A stretch of 64,000 nt of DNA from DASRDR01 sp035550795 (GTDB taxonomy: Bacteria; Methylomirabilota; Methylomirabilia; Rokubacteriales; DASRDR01): assembly GCA_035550795.1 (NCBI GenBank), contig DASZOL010000116.1:30423-94422 (forward strand). The letters run 5' to 3'. The notes beneath the pieces were generated by a model. It saw only the letters and a list, made by a program, of their open reading frames with translations. It searched no databases and was not told where the DNA came from. Below are positions 1-9,450 of this stretch, one piece after another. The position numbers were made by a program, and so were the translations under genes. Each line of letters opens with the position of its first letter. Within the stretch, counting starts at the first letter, position 1.

Positions 1-209
1 GCGAAGCTCAGCGTCCCCAGGAAGTCCAGGGCCTGCAGGAACAGCGGGGCGTTCGCCAGGTGCGCCGCGAGCGCGTCGGCCTGGGCGTCGGCGGCGTCCT
101 GCGCGAAGGCGACACCGGTCACGCCAGGCCGGCCCGTCACGCCCCCGGCGAGCGCGACCGTGACCAGCGTACGCAAGAAGACCCGTCGATCCAGGAGCGA
201 TCGGCTCAC
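1..209 (-). CDS. Exported protein of unknown function, N-terminal part only
   Basis: The gene runs off the left edge, so only about 70 N-terminal residues are visible. It opens with a charged n-region and a Tat-like motif (DRRVFLR), then a short Ala/Val/Gly-rich stretch and a possible cleavage region near AFAQD. The mature part is Ala-rich with a leucine-rich amphipathic segment (APLFLQALDFLG). I chose the GTG at 209 because an in-frame stop lies upstream and no other start codon intervenes; there is no good ribosome binding site. I do not recognise the family. A secreted or periplasmic location is inferred from the leader only. Confidence 0.5.
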   Translation of the reverse strand, partial: MSRSLLDRRVFLRTLVTVALAGGVTGRPGVTGVAFAQDAADAQADALAAHLANAPLFLQALDFLGTLSF

Positions 210-371
210 GCGACCCGGCCCAGAGGAGGTACTGGCGCCGGGCGTGGTCGTGTCGTGTGGCCTGCCTCGCGTCGCGGATCAGGGGCCGCCGCGGGCGCGA
301 CTTGCGTCCCGCCGGCCGCGGGGGCGCCTGCGAGCATCGTCGGTACGGGCGCTCTCACCGTCCAAGAGTAC

Positions 372-392
372 TGTCCGGCGCCGTCCCGGACA
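372..392. repeat. Perfect inverted repeat TGTCCGG-N7-CCGGACA
   Basis: Arms at 372-378 and 386-392 are exact reverse complements with a 7-base spacer. It lies in the gap upstream of the leftward exported-protein gene and abuts a tandem direct repeat, so it is more likely an operator than a terminator. Confidence 0.5.
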
Positions 393-420
393 ACTCCTAC
401 TCACGACACTCCTACTCACG
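393..420. repeat. Tandem direct repeat of ACTCCTACTCACG (two copies)
   Basis: The 13-base unit occurs at 393-405 and again at 408-420, with AC between the copies, directly next to the inverted repeat at 372-392. The compact arrangement about 165 to 210 bases upstream of a start codon looks like a regulator-binding site. No regulator is identifiable here. Confidence 0.45.
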
Positions 421-461
421 GCGGGCTCTGGCCGTTTGACCTCCGAATCCGCGAACCCGCG

Positions 462-944
462 CTAGCGTCCGCGGGCCTGGCTCGCGCTGGCCCGCGGCAG
501 AAACACCGCCATCGTGGGAACGACTCGGAGGTGTCCGGGCCCACCCTTCGCCTGCCCGTGGTAGAGCGTGCGCAGCGGCCACTTCCGGATGCTGCGCAGC
601 TCCACGGTCAGCGCCCGGGGCGAGAGGTAGTACTTCCTGACGATGCGCAGCAGCACGCGCCACGGCGGCATACCGCGGTGACAGGTCGCGGTGCCCCGCA
701 GCCGAAGGACCCGATCGGTCCGTCCCGACCGCTCGCCGCTGAGCAGCAGGGCCATCTCCGGATGCCGCGAGACGTTCCGACTGGTCCAGCTCTCCGCTCC
801 GGTCGCGATGAAGAGGGCCTCACCGTCGGTCACGAACCAGAGCGGCGTCACGAACGGCCGCCCGTTCGCCGAGCGCGTGGCGACCTGCGCGACCATCGAC
901 TGTCGGAGGAAGGCGCGGGCCTCGGGATCGAAGGGCGAGGGCAC
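462..944 (-). CDS. PPOX-fold (pyridoxamine 5'-phosphate oxidase-like) protein
   Basis: This 160-residue protein has the split beta-barrel N-terminus typical of FMN- or F420-binding PPOX-family proteins: a hydrophobic strand followed by a turn and the pattern RPFVTPLWFVTDGEALFIAT, then SRNVSRHPEMALLL. Members reduce or bind flavin-type cofactors; the substrate cannot be read from sequence. The C-terminus is basic. The GTG start at 944 has GGGAGGG upstream, and the gene begins 3 bases after the stop of another PPOX-like gene, so the two are probably cotranscribed. Confidence 0.7.
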   Translation of the reverse strand: MPSPFDPEARAFLRQSMVAQVATRSANGRPFVTPLWFVTDGEALFIATGAESWTSRNVSRHPEMALLLSGERSGRTDRVLRLRGTATCHRGMPPWRVLLRIVRKYYLSPRALTVELRSIRKWPLRTLYHGQAKGGPGHLRVVPTMAVFLPRASASQARGR

Positions 945-947
945 CGC

Positions 948-1340
948 TCAGCCCTCCCGGATCGCCCCGTAATCCCAGGCGAGGACGCGCCGCGGCTCGA
1001 TCGCGTACCACGTGAGGGCGTCCGCCTCCGCGGGCTCCGCGTGCTCGACCCGCCGGGCCGGGCCGCGCACGGAGACGCCGCGCAGCTCGAACCAGTACGC
1101 CCCGTCGTCGATGAGCAGCACGACCTCCCGGTTCTCGAAGTCCGTGGCGAACGTCGGCGGGACGCCGAACCCGTACGCATCGGCCCGCGCTCGAGCTCGC
1201 ACGGGCAGGACGTCGATCTCGTCCCCGTCGACGTACGCCACGGTGGCGCGCGGCGGGCGCTCGAGCAGGTCCCCGAGCACCGACGGCTCAACGTCGCGGG
1301 TCACTCGGCGCGCCTCGCCGCGGTGGCTCCCGCTGCTCAT
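948..1340 (-). CDS. Small PPOX-fold protein, partner of the downstream PPOX gene
   Basis: This 130-residue protein shows the PPOX strand order: a pattern like RATVAYVDGDEIDVLPVRAR, then FENREVVLLIDDGAYWFELRGVSVRGPARRV. The hydrophobic strand followed by the GVSVRGPAR turn is characteristic of the fold. It precedes 462-944 with only 3 bases between them, so two flavin/F420-type proteins form a probable two-gene operon, possibly including the upstream FAD oxidase on the same strand. The start at 1340 lacks a strong ribosome site; the GTG at 1304 is an alternative. Specific activity is unknown. Confidence 0.6.
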   Translation of the reverse strand: MSSGSHRGEARRVTRDVEPSVLGDLLERPPRATVAYVDGDEIDVLPVRARARADAYGFGVPPTFATDFENREVVLLIDDGAYWFELRGVSVRGPARRVEHAEPAEADALTWYAIEPRRVLAWDYGAIREG

Positions 1341-1445
1341 GCCGGTCTCAAGGGCGGCCGAGCCCCCGCGGGCCGGTTCAGGCTGTCGTCCCCCATCGCC
1401 GCCGACCTCGAAACGGTGCGGCGCGCGGCGGCCGGCTGACCCTGC

Positions 1446-2663
1446 TCAGGCCTTGGTGTACTTCCGGGCGTAGGCGTGAACGCAGGCCGCCCGGAGCGCG
1501 GCCGGATCGACGGTGCGGCCCCGGAAGCGCTCGATCGACATCGGACCCAGGTCCGGCTGACTGGCGCCGTCCACGATGAGGTCGGCGAGCGCGCGGCCCA
1601 CCGAGGCGGAGATGGACAGCCCGCCCACGTTGCAGGCGGAGGCGACGTAGAAGCCGGCGAGGCTCGCGACCGGACCCACGATGTGCTCGCCGTCCGGCGA
1701 GATGGTGGGGAGCCCGCCCCGGTGCTCGCGAAGCCGCGCGCCGCGCAGCCCCGGGAAGTGAGCGGCCACCTCGCCGGCGAGCCCCCAGAGGACCCCGACG
1801 TCCAGGGCCAGGTCCCGGACCTGGAAGCCCTCCGGCTGCTCTCGCATGTCGATCTGGAGCGGGTGGTCCTCGTACCCCCCGAACATGAGCCCGCCCTGCT
1901 CGGGCCGCGTGTACACGCTCGGCTCGTGGATCCGCACGATCGGATGGTGCGGCTCGACTCCTGAGATCGGCTCCGTGATGAAGAGCTGGTGACGCGTCGG
2001 GATCATGGGGACCCGGATGCCCACCTCGTCCGCCAGGAGCGCCGACCAGGCGCCCGCCGCATCGACGACGACCCGGCTCTCGATCGTCCCGTCCGCGGTC
2101 CGCACCCCGCGGATGCGCCCGCCCTCGTGCAGGAATCCGGTCACCGCCGTCCCCGGCGCGAGCGTCACGCCCAGCTCCGCGGCGGCGGCCGCGAACTCCC
2201 GGGCCACGAGCGGCGGGTGGAAGTATCCGTCCTCCGGCGAGAAGAGGATGGCGCGGGCGCCGGCGGCGCGGAAGTGCGGGGCGCGCCGCTCGGCCTCGTC
2301 GCCCGAGAGGAACTCGACCTTCACCCCGAGGGACTGAGCGAGCGCCGCGTTGCGGCGCATGCGCGCCTCCCCTTCCGGCGACAGCAGGACGCGCATCGCG
2401 CCGACGCGATGGAACGCAATCGAGCGTCCCGTCCCGCTCTCGAACCCGGCCAGCGTCTCCACCGCTTCGTCGACCAGCTTCACCATCAGCTCCGACGAGG
2501 CGACCTTCGAGGTGAGGCCAGCCGCGCGCGGAGACGTCTGCGATCCGAGATCGTAGCGGTCCATCAGGATCACGTCACGGACGCCGCGCCGGGCCAGATG
2601 GTAGGCCGTGCTGGCCCCGAAGCCACCCGATCCGACGATCACGACCTCAGCTCGGTTGCGCAT
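1446..2663 (-). CDS. FAD-dependent amine/amino-acid oxidoreductase (DAO family)
   Basis: This 405-residue cytoplasmic flavoprotein begins with the FAD-binding Rossmann motif VIVGSGGFGASTAYHLARRG. Near the C-terminus is the second FAD-contact region (GGLPTISPDGEHIVGP, then ASACNVGGLSISASVGRAL). The pattern fits the sarcosine oxidase, dimethylglycine oxidase or glycine oxidase branch of the DAO superfamily, which oxidises the C-N bond of small amines or N-methyl amino acids. The ATG at 2663 is preferred over the longer frame because GGAG lies about 10 bases upstream and the Rossmann strand starts directly after it. It sits back to back with the amino-acid ABC operon at 2972. Confidence 0.75.
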   Translation of the reverse strand: MRNRAEVVIVGSGGFGASTAYHLARRGVRDVILMDRYDLGSQTSPRAAGLTSKVASSELMVKLVDEAVETLAGFESGTGRSIAFHRVGAMRVLLSPEGEARMRRNAALAQSLGVKVEFLSGDEAERRAPHFRAAGARAILFSPEDGYFHPPLVAREFAAAAAELGVTLAPGTAVTGFLHEGGRIRGVRTADGTIESRVVVDAAGAWSALLADEVGIRVPMIPTRHQLFITEPISGVEPHHPIVRIHEPSVYTRPEQGGLMFGGYEDHPLQIDMREQPEGFQVRDLALDVGVLWGLAGEVAAHFPGLRGARLREHRGGLPTISPDGEHIVGPVASLAGFYVASACNVGGLSISASVGRALADLIVDGASQPDLGPMSIERFRGRTVDPAALRAACVHAYARKYTKA

Positions 2664-2802
2664 GCGCGCCACTCCGTTCTCTGCGGGACGGACCGCTCTC
2701 GGACCGCGTCCACCGCCAGCGAGTCTCATCGTGCATGCTAAAGACCGCCGGTTGCCGTGTCAAACCGCTCCCCGATCGATGTCCACGGGCACCGATGCCC
2801 CT

Positions 2803-2842
2803 CCCCAGGTGCCGCTTGCACCCCCCAGGTGCCGCCTTGACA
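2803..2842 (+). promoter_or_regulatory. Twin 13-base direct repeats plus TTGACA, candidate liv promoter
   Basis: CCCCAGGTGCCGC occurs at 2803-2815 and 2823-2835, exactly 20 bases apart, immediately before TTGACA at 2837-2842. A plausible but poor -10 (GATCCT) lies at 2861. Two same-face repeats next to a -35 suggest an activator or repressor site controlling the transporter operon. Confidence 0.45.
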
Positions 2843-2882
2843 CAAGTGTCTCGGCCGGCCGATCCTGGCCTCGATCCGGGTT

Positions 2883-2956
2883 CCACGGCCTGTGGGCCGT
2901 GGTCTCTCTCTGACCTGGTCCCGGTTTCACGTATCGCGGTCGGGGACCCAGTCCCC
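2883..2956 (+). other. Two perfect hairpins in the liv operon leader
   Basis: CCACGGCC and GGCCGTGG (2883-2902) form an 8-bp stem with a 4-base loop. GGGGAC and GTCCCC (2942-2956) form a 6-bp stem with a 3-base loop ending a few bases before the GGGGAGGA ribosome site. They could protect the mRNA or modulate translation of the highly expressed binding protein. Confidence 0.45.
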
Positions 2957-2971
2957 ACAGGGGAGGACGAG

Positions 2972-4138
2972 ATGCGCTACGTCTCGATGAGCCTGGCCTT
3001 GGCGATCCTGGCAGCGGGGTGCCTCGTCACGGGACTCGTGGCGAGCTCGACTGATGCGGTCGGTGCCGAGAAGGTCGTCGTCGCGATCACGAGTCCCCAG
3101 TCCGGGCCCCAGGCCGCCTGGGGCACTGAGCTCATCCGGGGAGCGGAGCTGGCCCTGGCCGAGTACGATCCCAAGTCCCTGAAGTTCACCTACGAGATCC
3201 TGCCGATGGACGACGCAGCCGATCCCAAGGTCGGCATCACGATCGCCAACAAGCTCAAGGTCGACAAGGACGTGATGGCGGTCATCGGGCCCTGGAACAG
3301 CGGCGTGGCCATTCCGGCTTCGCCGATCTATTCCGAGGCGAAGCTCCCGCTCTTCGCGATCGCGAGCGATCCCAAGCTCACGCGCCAGGGGTTCACGAAC
3401 ATCTTTCGGACCGTCTCAACGAACGACTTCCAGGCGATCGGCGGCGAGGCCTACCTGGTCGGCGAGCTCAAGAAGAAGCGGATCGCGATCATCCACGACA
3501 ACACGATCCCCGGAGTGACCATTTCCGAGATCTTCCAGGACCTCGTCAAGAAGGACAAGGCGGAGACGGTCCTCTTCCAGGGGGTCAACTGGGGCGAGCG
3601 CGACTGGAGTCCCGTCCTGACCACGGTGAAGCAGAAGAACCCCGACGCCCTCTACCTGGTCACGGTCTTTGCCGATGCCGCGCTGGCCCTGAAGCAGATG
3701 AAGGACCTCGGCCTCAAGATCCCCGTGCTGGGCCCGGACGGCATGTACTCGGACGACCTGGTGAAGCTGGCCGGGCCGGCGGCGGAGGGCGCCTGCGCCA
3801 CCGCGCTGGGGGCCGACGTCAACAAGCTCCCGACGGCGTCCAAGTTCGTCAACGCCTTCAAGGCCAAGTACAAGGAGAGCCCCCAGCAGTACAGCGTCTT
3901 CGCCTACGACGACATGCACATCATCATCAAGGCCGTCGAGAAGGCCGGCAAGAAGGACCGCGCCGAGATCCTGAAGGCCGTGCGCACCGTCACGCCCTAC
4001 CAGGGCGCGCTCGGGAAGACCGTCTTCAACGAGCGCGGCGACACCGTCAATCAGGTCATCGGCATCTACTGCGTCAAGGACGGCAAGTGGCAGTACCAGA
4101 AGGCCGCCAGCATCCCGGCTGACCGCCTGCCGAAGTAA
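2972..4138 (+). CDS. Branched-chain amino-acid type ABC transporter substrate-binding protein
   Basis: This 388-residue periplasmic binding protein is of the LivJ/LivK type (type I fold). It has a hydrophobic signal with a lipobox-like ILAAGC (Cys17), so it is probably lipid-anchored, then the mature start KVVVAITSPQSGPQAAWGTE and the family pattern NKLKVDKDVMAVIGPWNSG. Ligands of such proteins include Leu/Ile/Val, amides, urea and aromatic compounds; the real substrate is unknown. The ATG at 2972 is chosen because GGGGAGGA lies just upstream and the signal peptide begins there. It is the first gene of a complete operon with both permeases and both ATPases. Confidence 0.9.
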   Translation: MRYVSMSLALAILAAGCLVTGLVASSTDAVGAEKVVVAITSPQSGPQAAWGTELIRGAELALAEYDPKSLKFTYEILPMDDAADPKVGITIANKLKVDKDVMAVIGPWNSGVAIPASPIYSEAKLPLFAIASDPKLTRQGFTNIFRTVSTNDFQAIGGEAYLVGELKKKRIAIIHDNTIPGVTISEIFQDLVKKDKAETVLFQGVNWGERDWSPVLTTVKQKNPDALYLVTVFADAALALKQMKDLGLKIPVLGPDGMYSDDLVKLAGPAAEGACATALGADVNKLPTASKFVNAFKAKYKESPQQYSVFAYDDMHIIIKAVEKAGKKDRAEILKAVRTVTPYQGALGKTVFNERGDTVNQVIGIYCVKDGKWQYQKAASIPADRLPK

Positions 4139-4248
4139 GGGTGGCCGCGCGGGTGGGGAGAGCCCTTCCGCCCCAGCCGACCGCCGGGTCGCGGCCGCGC
4201 ACGGCGCGGTCGCGGCCGGCGGTCCACGGCTGATCCATGGAAGGCTCC

Positions 4249-5163
4249 ATGGCCGCGGTGTACGTCCAGCAGATCATCAACGGCCTGACCATCGGCAGCG
4301 TGTACGCTCTCATCGCGCTGGGGTACACGATGGTCTACGGGGTCCTCGAGATGATCAACTTCGCCCACGGCGACGTGTACATGGTGGGCAGCTTCCTCGG
4401 CCTCCTCGTCCTGGCGCTGATGGGGCCCTCGGCCAGCCTCGTCGGAGGCAGCGTCGCGCTGGTCCTGGCTCTCACCCTGCTGGGCGCGATGGCGGGTTGC
4501 GCCCTGCTCGGCGTCGGCATCGAGCGACTCGCGTATCGACCGGTCCGCGGCACCAGCCGCCTCGGCCCGCTCATCGCCGCGCTCGGGGTCTCCCTGTTCC
4601 TGCAGAACGCCGCGATGCTCATCGTCGGCACGCGCCCGAAGGCCTTCCCGCCCCTGATCGAGAAGCATCTCTACCACGTCGCGGGCGCCGTCTTCACCAA
4701 TCTCCAGGTCCTGATCCTCGCCGCGTCGCTGGGCCTCATGCTGCTGCTGGATCAGTTCGTCCGTCGGACCCGCTGGGGCCGAGCCATGCGTGCGGTGGCT
4801 CAGGACGCCGAGGTGGCCAGCTTCATGGGCGTGGAGGTCAACACGGTCGTGATCCTGACCTTCCTGATCGGATCCGTCCTGGCCGGCGGCGCCGGCATCA
4901 TGGTGGGGCTCTACTACGGCATCGTCGACTTCTTCATGGGGTACATCGCGGGTCTCAAGGCGTTCACCGCCGCCGTCCTCGGCGGGATCGGCAACCTCCG
5001 GGGGGCGATGCTGGGCGGGCTCCTGCTCGGCCTGGCCGAGAGCTTCGGCGCGGGGTTCATCGGCGCGCAGTGGCGGGATGTCATCGCGTTCGCCGTGCTC
5101 ATCACGGTGCTGGTCTTCCGTCCGGGAGGGGTGCTGGGCGAGCAACTACCCGAGAAGGTTTGA
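4249..5163 (+). CDS. livH: LivH-type ABC transporter permease
   Basis: This 304-residue inner-membrane permease has about eight hydrophobic segments. The N-terminus carries the family hallmark QQIINGLTIGSVYALIALGY followed by MVYGVLEMINFAHGDVYM. The cytoplasmic coupling region (AMRAVAQDAEVASFMGV) and the late GLKAFTAAVLGGIGNLRGA motif that contacts the ATPases are intact. I prefer the ATG at 4249, with GGAAGG just upstream, over the ATG at 4237. It pairs with LivM encoded 4 bases downstream. Confidence 0.92.
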   Translation: MAAVYVQQIINGLTIGSVYALIALGYTMVYGVLEMINFAHGDVYMVGSFLGLLVLALMGPSASLVGGSVALVLALTLLGAMAGCALLGVGIERLAYRPVRGTSRLGPLIAALGVSLFLQNAAMLIVGTRPKAFPPLIEKHLYHVAGAVFTNLQVLILAASLGLMLLLDQFVRRTRWGRAMRAVAQDAEVASFMGVEVNTVVILTFLIGSVLAGGAGIMVGLYYGIVDFFMGYIAGLKAFTAAVLGGIGNLRGAMLGGLLLGLAESFGAGFIGAQWRDVIAFAVLITVLVFRPGGVLGEQLPEKV

Positions 5164-5167
5164 GCCC

Positions 5168-6201
<1,034 letters not shown>

Positions 6202-6205
<4 letters not shown>

Positions 6206-6987
6206 GCGCTCTCCTCGGCGTCCGCCATCTCACGGTCCGGTTCGGAGGACTGACGGCTCTCCAGGACCTGTCGCTCGAGGTGCGCCCCGGGGAGATCGTC
6301 GGGGTCATCGGTCCCAATGGGTCGGGCAAGACGACGCTCTTCAACTGCATCACCGGGCTCTACCGGGCGAGCGCCGGCTCGATCGCGTTCGGGGATCCCC
6401 CCGCGGAGCTGGCCCATCTCGGCCCGCATGACATCGTCGAGCGGGGCATCGCTCGGACGTTCCAGACGCTTCGGGTGTTCCCGAACCTCTCGGTACTCGA
6501 GAACGTGCTCATCGGCCTCCACTGCCGGCGCCGCGCCGGGGTCCTCGGCGCAATCTTCCGGCCGACGTGGGTCGTGGCCGAGGAGGCAGATGCCATCCGG
6601 CGGGTGTCCGAGCTGCTCGCGATCTTCGGCGACCGTCTCCTCCCCCGGACCACCTGGCCTGCCCGCTCCCTCTCGTACGCGAATCGCCGCCGCCTGGAGA
6701 TCGCCCGGGCCCTCGCGACGGATCCGCGCTTGCTCCTCCTCGACGAGCCGACCGCGGGAATGAACCCGACGGAGAAGCAGGAGCTGACGGGCGTCATCCG
6801 GACCATCCGCGAGCGGGGCGTGACCGTGCTGCTCATCGAGCACGACATGCGGGTGGTGATGCAGACGGCCGACCGGGTGTTCGCGATGAACTACGGGGAG
6901 CGCATCGCCGAGGGGCGTCCAGACGAGGTCGCGCGTGACCCGGTCGTGGTGGAGGCCTACCTCGGCAAGATGACGAGCCGTGCTTAG
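6202..6987 (+). CDS. livG: LivG-type ABC transporter ATPase
   Basis: This 261-residue cytoplasmic ATPase of the liv system has Walker A GPNGSGKTT at residues 37-45, Walker B LLLLDEPTAGMNP, and the switch His in VLLIEHDM. The LivG-specific C-terminus (NYGERIAEGRPDEVARDP) is present. The signature motif reads LSYANRRRLE, where the family normally has LSYGQQRRLE, so the conserved Gly is Ala and a Gln is Asn. The GTG start at 6202 overlaps the livM stop. It should act as a heterodimer with livF. Confidence 0.92.
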
Positions 6988-7687
6988 GCTTCGCGACGTC
7001 GACACGAGCTACGGGCGAATCCGGGTGCTCCGGCAGGTCAGCCTCGAGGTCGCGCAAGGCGAGATCGTCTGCCTCCTGGGGGGCAACGCGTCGGGCAAGT
7101 CGACGACGATGAAGACCATCCTGGGCGTCGTACGGCCGACGGCCGGCACCGTGGAGTTCGCGGGCGAGGTCATCAACGACGTCCGGACCGCGCAACGCAT
7201 CGAGCGGGGGCTGGCCATCGTCCCCGAGAACCGGCGAGTCTTCCCCCGCATGACGGTGCGCGAAAACCTGGAGATGGGCGCGTTCCTCCGGCACGACCGG
7301 GCCAGCGTCGAGGTCGATCTGGAGCGGATGCTCGAGCTCTTCCCGCGGCTCGCCGAGCGGCTCCTGCAGCGGGCGGGCACGCTGTCGGGCGGCGAGCAGC
7401 AGATGCTCGCCATGGCCCGGGCCCTCATGGCTCGCCCCCGCCTGCTTCTGATGGACGAGCCGTCGATGGGTCTGTCGCCCCGCCTGGTTCAGCAGAACTT
7501 CGAGCTGATCCAAGAGATCAACCGGGGCGGCGTGACCATCTTCGTCGTCGAGCAGAACGCCGCCATGGCCCTCGCCATAGCCCACCGCGGCTACGTCCTC
7601 CGCACCGGCGAGATCGTGATGTCGGGATCGGCCGCCGATCTCCTCCGGAGCCAGGGGATTCGCCAGGCCTATCTCGGCGAGCTGTGA
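6980..7687 (+). CDS. livF: LivF-type ABC transporter ATPase
   Basis: This 235-residue ATPase is the expected length for LivF. Walker A reads GGNASGKST (residues 34-42; the usual form is GxNGAGKTT), the signature LSGGEQQMLAMARAL is canonical and Walker B is LLLMDEPSMGLSP. The LivF-type motif FPRMTVRENLEMGAF is present. The GTG start overlaps the livG end by 8 bases. It is the last gene of the operon and is followed at once by a hairpin. Confidence 0.92.
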   Translation: MLRLRDVDTSYGRIRVLRQVSLEVAQGEIVCLLGGNASGKSTTMKTILGVVRPTAGTVEFAGEVINDVRTAQRIERGLAIVPENRRVFPRMTVRENLEMGAFLRHDRASVEVDLERMLELFPRLAERLLQRAGTLSGGEQQMLAMARALMARPRLLLMDEPSMGLSPRLVQQNFELIQEINRGGVTIFVVEQNAAMALAIAHRGYVLRTGEIVMSGSAADLLRSQGIRQAYLGEL

Positions 7688-7688
7688 G

Positions 7689-7708
7689 GCGGGAGTCGAG
7701 GCTCCCGC
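7689..7708 (+). terminator. Hairpin directly after livF, probable operon terminator
   Basis: GCGGGAG (7689-7695) and CTCCCGC (7702-7708) form a perfect 7-bp G+C stem with a 6-base loop, 2 bases after the livF stop. There is no T-run, as is common in high-G+C genomes. Confidence 0.6.
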
Positions 7709-7780
7709 TCCTGGGGCCCGGGGGCCGCCCCGCGCTCGACGGCTCGCCGGGGACCCGCGTGAAGTCCATGGCCGCGGCGG

Positions 7781-8302
7781 TCATCGAGAGCCCGTCCTCT
7801 GGACGCGGGGGCGGGGCCGCGGCGCCCGCCAGCGCGTACGCTCGCCCAGCGCCGAATCGAGCGTGTCGACTAGCTTATCGATCCTGAAGCGACCGAGCGC
7901 CTTCCGAGACTTGCGACGAGCCTCGACCGAGGGCCACTTGGGCCCGAACAGCCTCACGGCCGTGTACATGAGGATGGCCTGCTCCCGCGACACGCCGTCG
8001 CACAGCATCGCCTCGTAGAACATGTAGTGGACTTCCTCGTGCGGCCGGGACTTGTCCTGGCACGCCACGTCGTGAACAACCGTCGCGCGGCGATAGTCGC
8101 CCACGTACGGGGTGCCCACGATCTTGGACCACAGGACCTCGGGGATGCTCGCGCCGTCGACGCACCGCCCGGCGGGGGCGGGCCATCGCACCCCCCGAGA
8201 GTCGACGAACGCGAACTCGGCAAGCAGCGACATGTCACGGTCGTCGCCAGGATGGCGGAGCCACTGAGTCTCCACCTCGCCCTCGAAGCGCGGGAGTGCC
8301 AT
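7781..8302 (-). CDS. DUF1353 family protein
   Basis: This 173-residue protein has the DUF1353 core: a Trp/Pro-rich strand region with DGASIPEVLWSKIVGTPYVG, then YRRATVVHDVACQDKSRPHEEVHYMFYEAMLCDGVS. The conserved VHD and the H/E-rich helix suggest a metal-dependent fold related to phage proteins of unknown role. The ATG at 8302 has GGAGGGG directly upstream, so the longer upstream frame is rejected. It is convergent with livF and has no obvious partner. Confidence 0.75.
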   Translation of the reverse strand: MALPRFEGEVETQWLRHPGDDRDMSLLAEFAFVDSRGVRWPAPAGRCVDGASIPEVLWSKIVGTPYVGDYRRATVVHDVACQDKSRPHEEVHYMFYEAMLCDGVSREQAILMYTAVRLFGPKWPSVEARRKSRKALGRFRIDKLVDTLDSALGERTRWRAPRPRPRVQRTGSR

Positions 8303-8517
8303 GTCCCCTCCGATGCGAGGCGCCCGTGGATTCAAGCCAGGAGCGCCCGCCTCCAAAGAGCCCCCTGGGCAGCTCTGTCTAGGCTCCTGCTCTCCGGTCA
8401 CGCGTTCGCTCGCCTATCATACGTCGCGCACACACCCTCCCGGACGCGGTCGATCGTCCCGTCGCCGGTGACGCCGCCGACTTCCTGATCCGGTCCGACC
8501 GGGCTAGGCTGGACGCC

Positions 8518-9201
8518 ATGCCTCGCGTGCCCTTCGCCCGCCTGCCCAATGCCTGGCTGCTGCTGGCTCTGGTGCTCCAGGTGGTGGCGTACCCGTTCCT
8601 CGACGAGCACGCGGGCGGGCGCGCCGCCATCGCCGCGTTCGACCTGGTCATCCTCGCGCTGGCCCTGCGCGCCTCGCGCGCCGGCGGCCACGAAACCTGG
8701 CTGGGCTACGTGCTGGTGGTGCCGGCGATGGTGCTCCAGGCGGTGGACGCACTCGGGGGGAATGCCTTGGGGCTTTACGCCGCCTCACTGGCCGCCCAGG
8801 CGGCCTTCCATGCCTTCGTCGTGGTCTGCCTGCTGCGCTACATCCTGCGCGACGAGATCATGACGCGCGACGAGCTGTTCGCCGCCGCCGGCCTGTACGT
8901 GCTGATGGCCTTCGTGTTCGCCTACCTCTACGCGCTGGTCGAGCACTGGCAGCCGCGGGCCTTCGTGATCAACGCCGCCAACAATGCCGAAGGCGTGACG
9001 CGCTGGTGGGACCTCCTGTACTTCAGCTTCACCTGCCTGACCAGCGTCGGCTTCGGCGAGATCACGCCGGCCAACGACCATGCCCGCTCCCTGGTGATGG
9101 TCCAGCAGATGGCCGGCGTCCTGTACTTCGCGCTGGTGATCTCGCGCCTGGTCACGATGCAGTCGCGGCGCGCCGCGCGAGGGCGCCGGCCGCTACCCTG
9201 A
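8518..9201 (+). CDS. Six-TM potassium channel (ion transport 2 domain)
   Basis: This 227-residue membrane protein has four N-terminal hydrophobic helices and a classic two-helix pore unit. The selectivity filter TSVGFG (residues 175-180) sits between the pore helix (WWDLLYFSFTCL) and the last TM, with EITPAND after it. TxVGFG/TxVGYG is the K+ signature. There is no cytoplasmic RCK or cyclic-nucleotide domain, so gating is unclear. Channels of this type set membrane potential or K+ leak under stress. Confidence 0.82.
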   Translation: MPRVPFARLPNAWLLLALVLQVVAYPFLDEHAGGRAAIAAFDLVILALALRASRAGGHETWLGYVLVVPAMVLQAVDALGGNALGLYAASLAAQAAFHAFVVVCLLRYILRDEIMTRDELFAAAGLYVLMAFVFAYLYALVEHWQPRAFVINAANNAEGVTRWWDLLYFSFTCLTSVGFGEITPANDHARSLVMVQQMAGVLYFALVISRLVTMQSRRAARGRRPLP

Positions 9202-9450
9202 CGGTCCCCGGCCGCAAAGCGCAGAAGCTCGGCGGGCGGACTCGCGGGCGCGGCGCCGGCGCTGCCGGGCGTTCCCGCTCGTCCGGTCGGCCAGAACGTA
9301 GGCGCGAAACGCCGCCGAACCTCGGGACGCCGGCCCACTGGATGGACCGTCCCGGGGATGCGAGAGTGGGGCCTCCAGCAGGATGCGCCACGCAGCGTCG
9401 CAGAGCGCGCGGCATGCGGCACTATATGCTGGTCCCGGAGCCATGGACGA

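Noticed and set aside
60..1439. Long rightward open frame opposite the PPOX genes
   Set aside because: The Arg/Pro/Gly-rich product has no family features; it mirrors two real leftward genes in high-G+C DNA.
2811..2820. GGTGCCGCTTGC before the liv operon as a sigma-54 site
   Set aside because: Wrong spacing; the elements are better read as tandem direct repeats beside a TTGACA.
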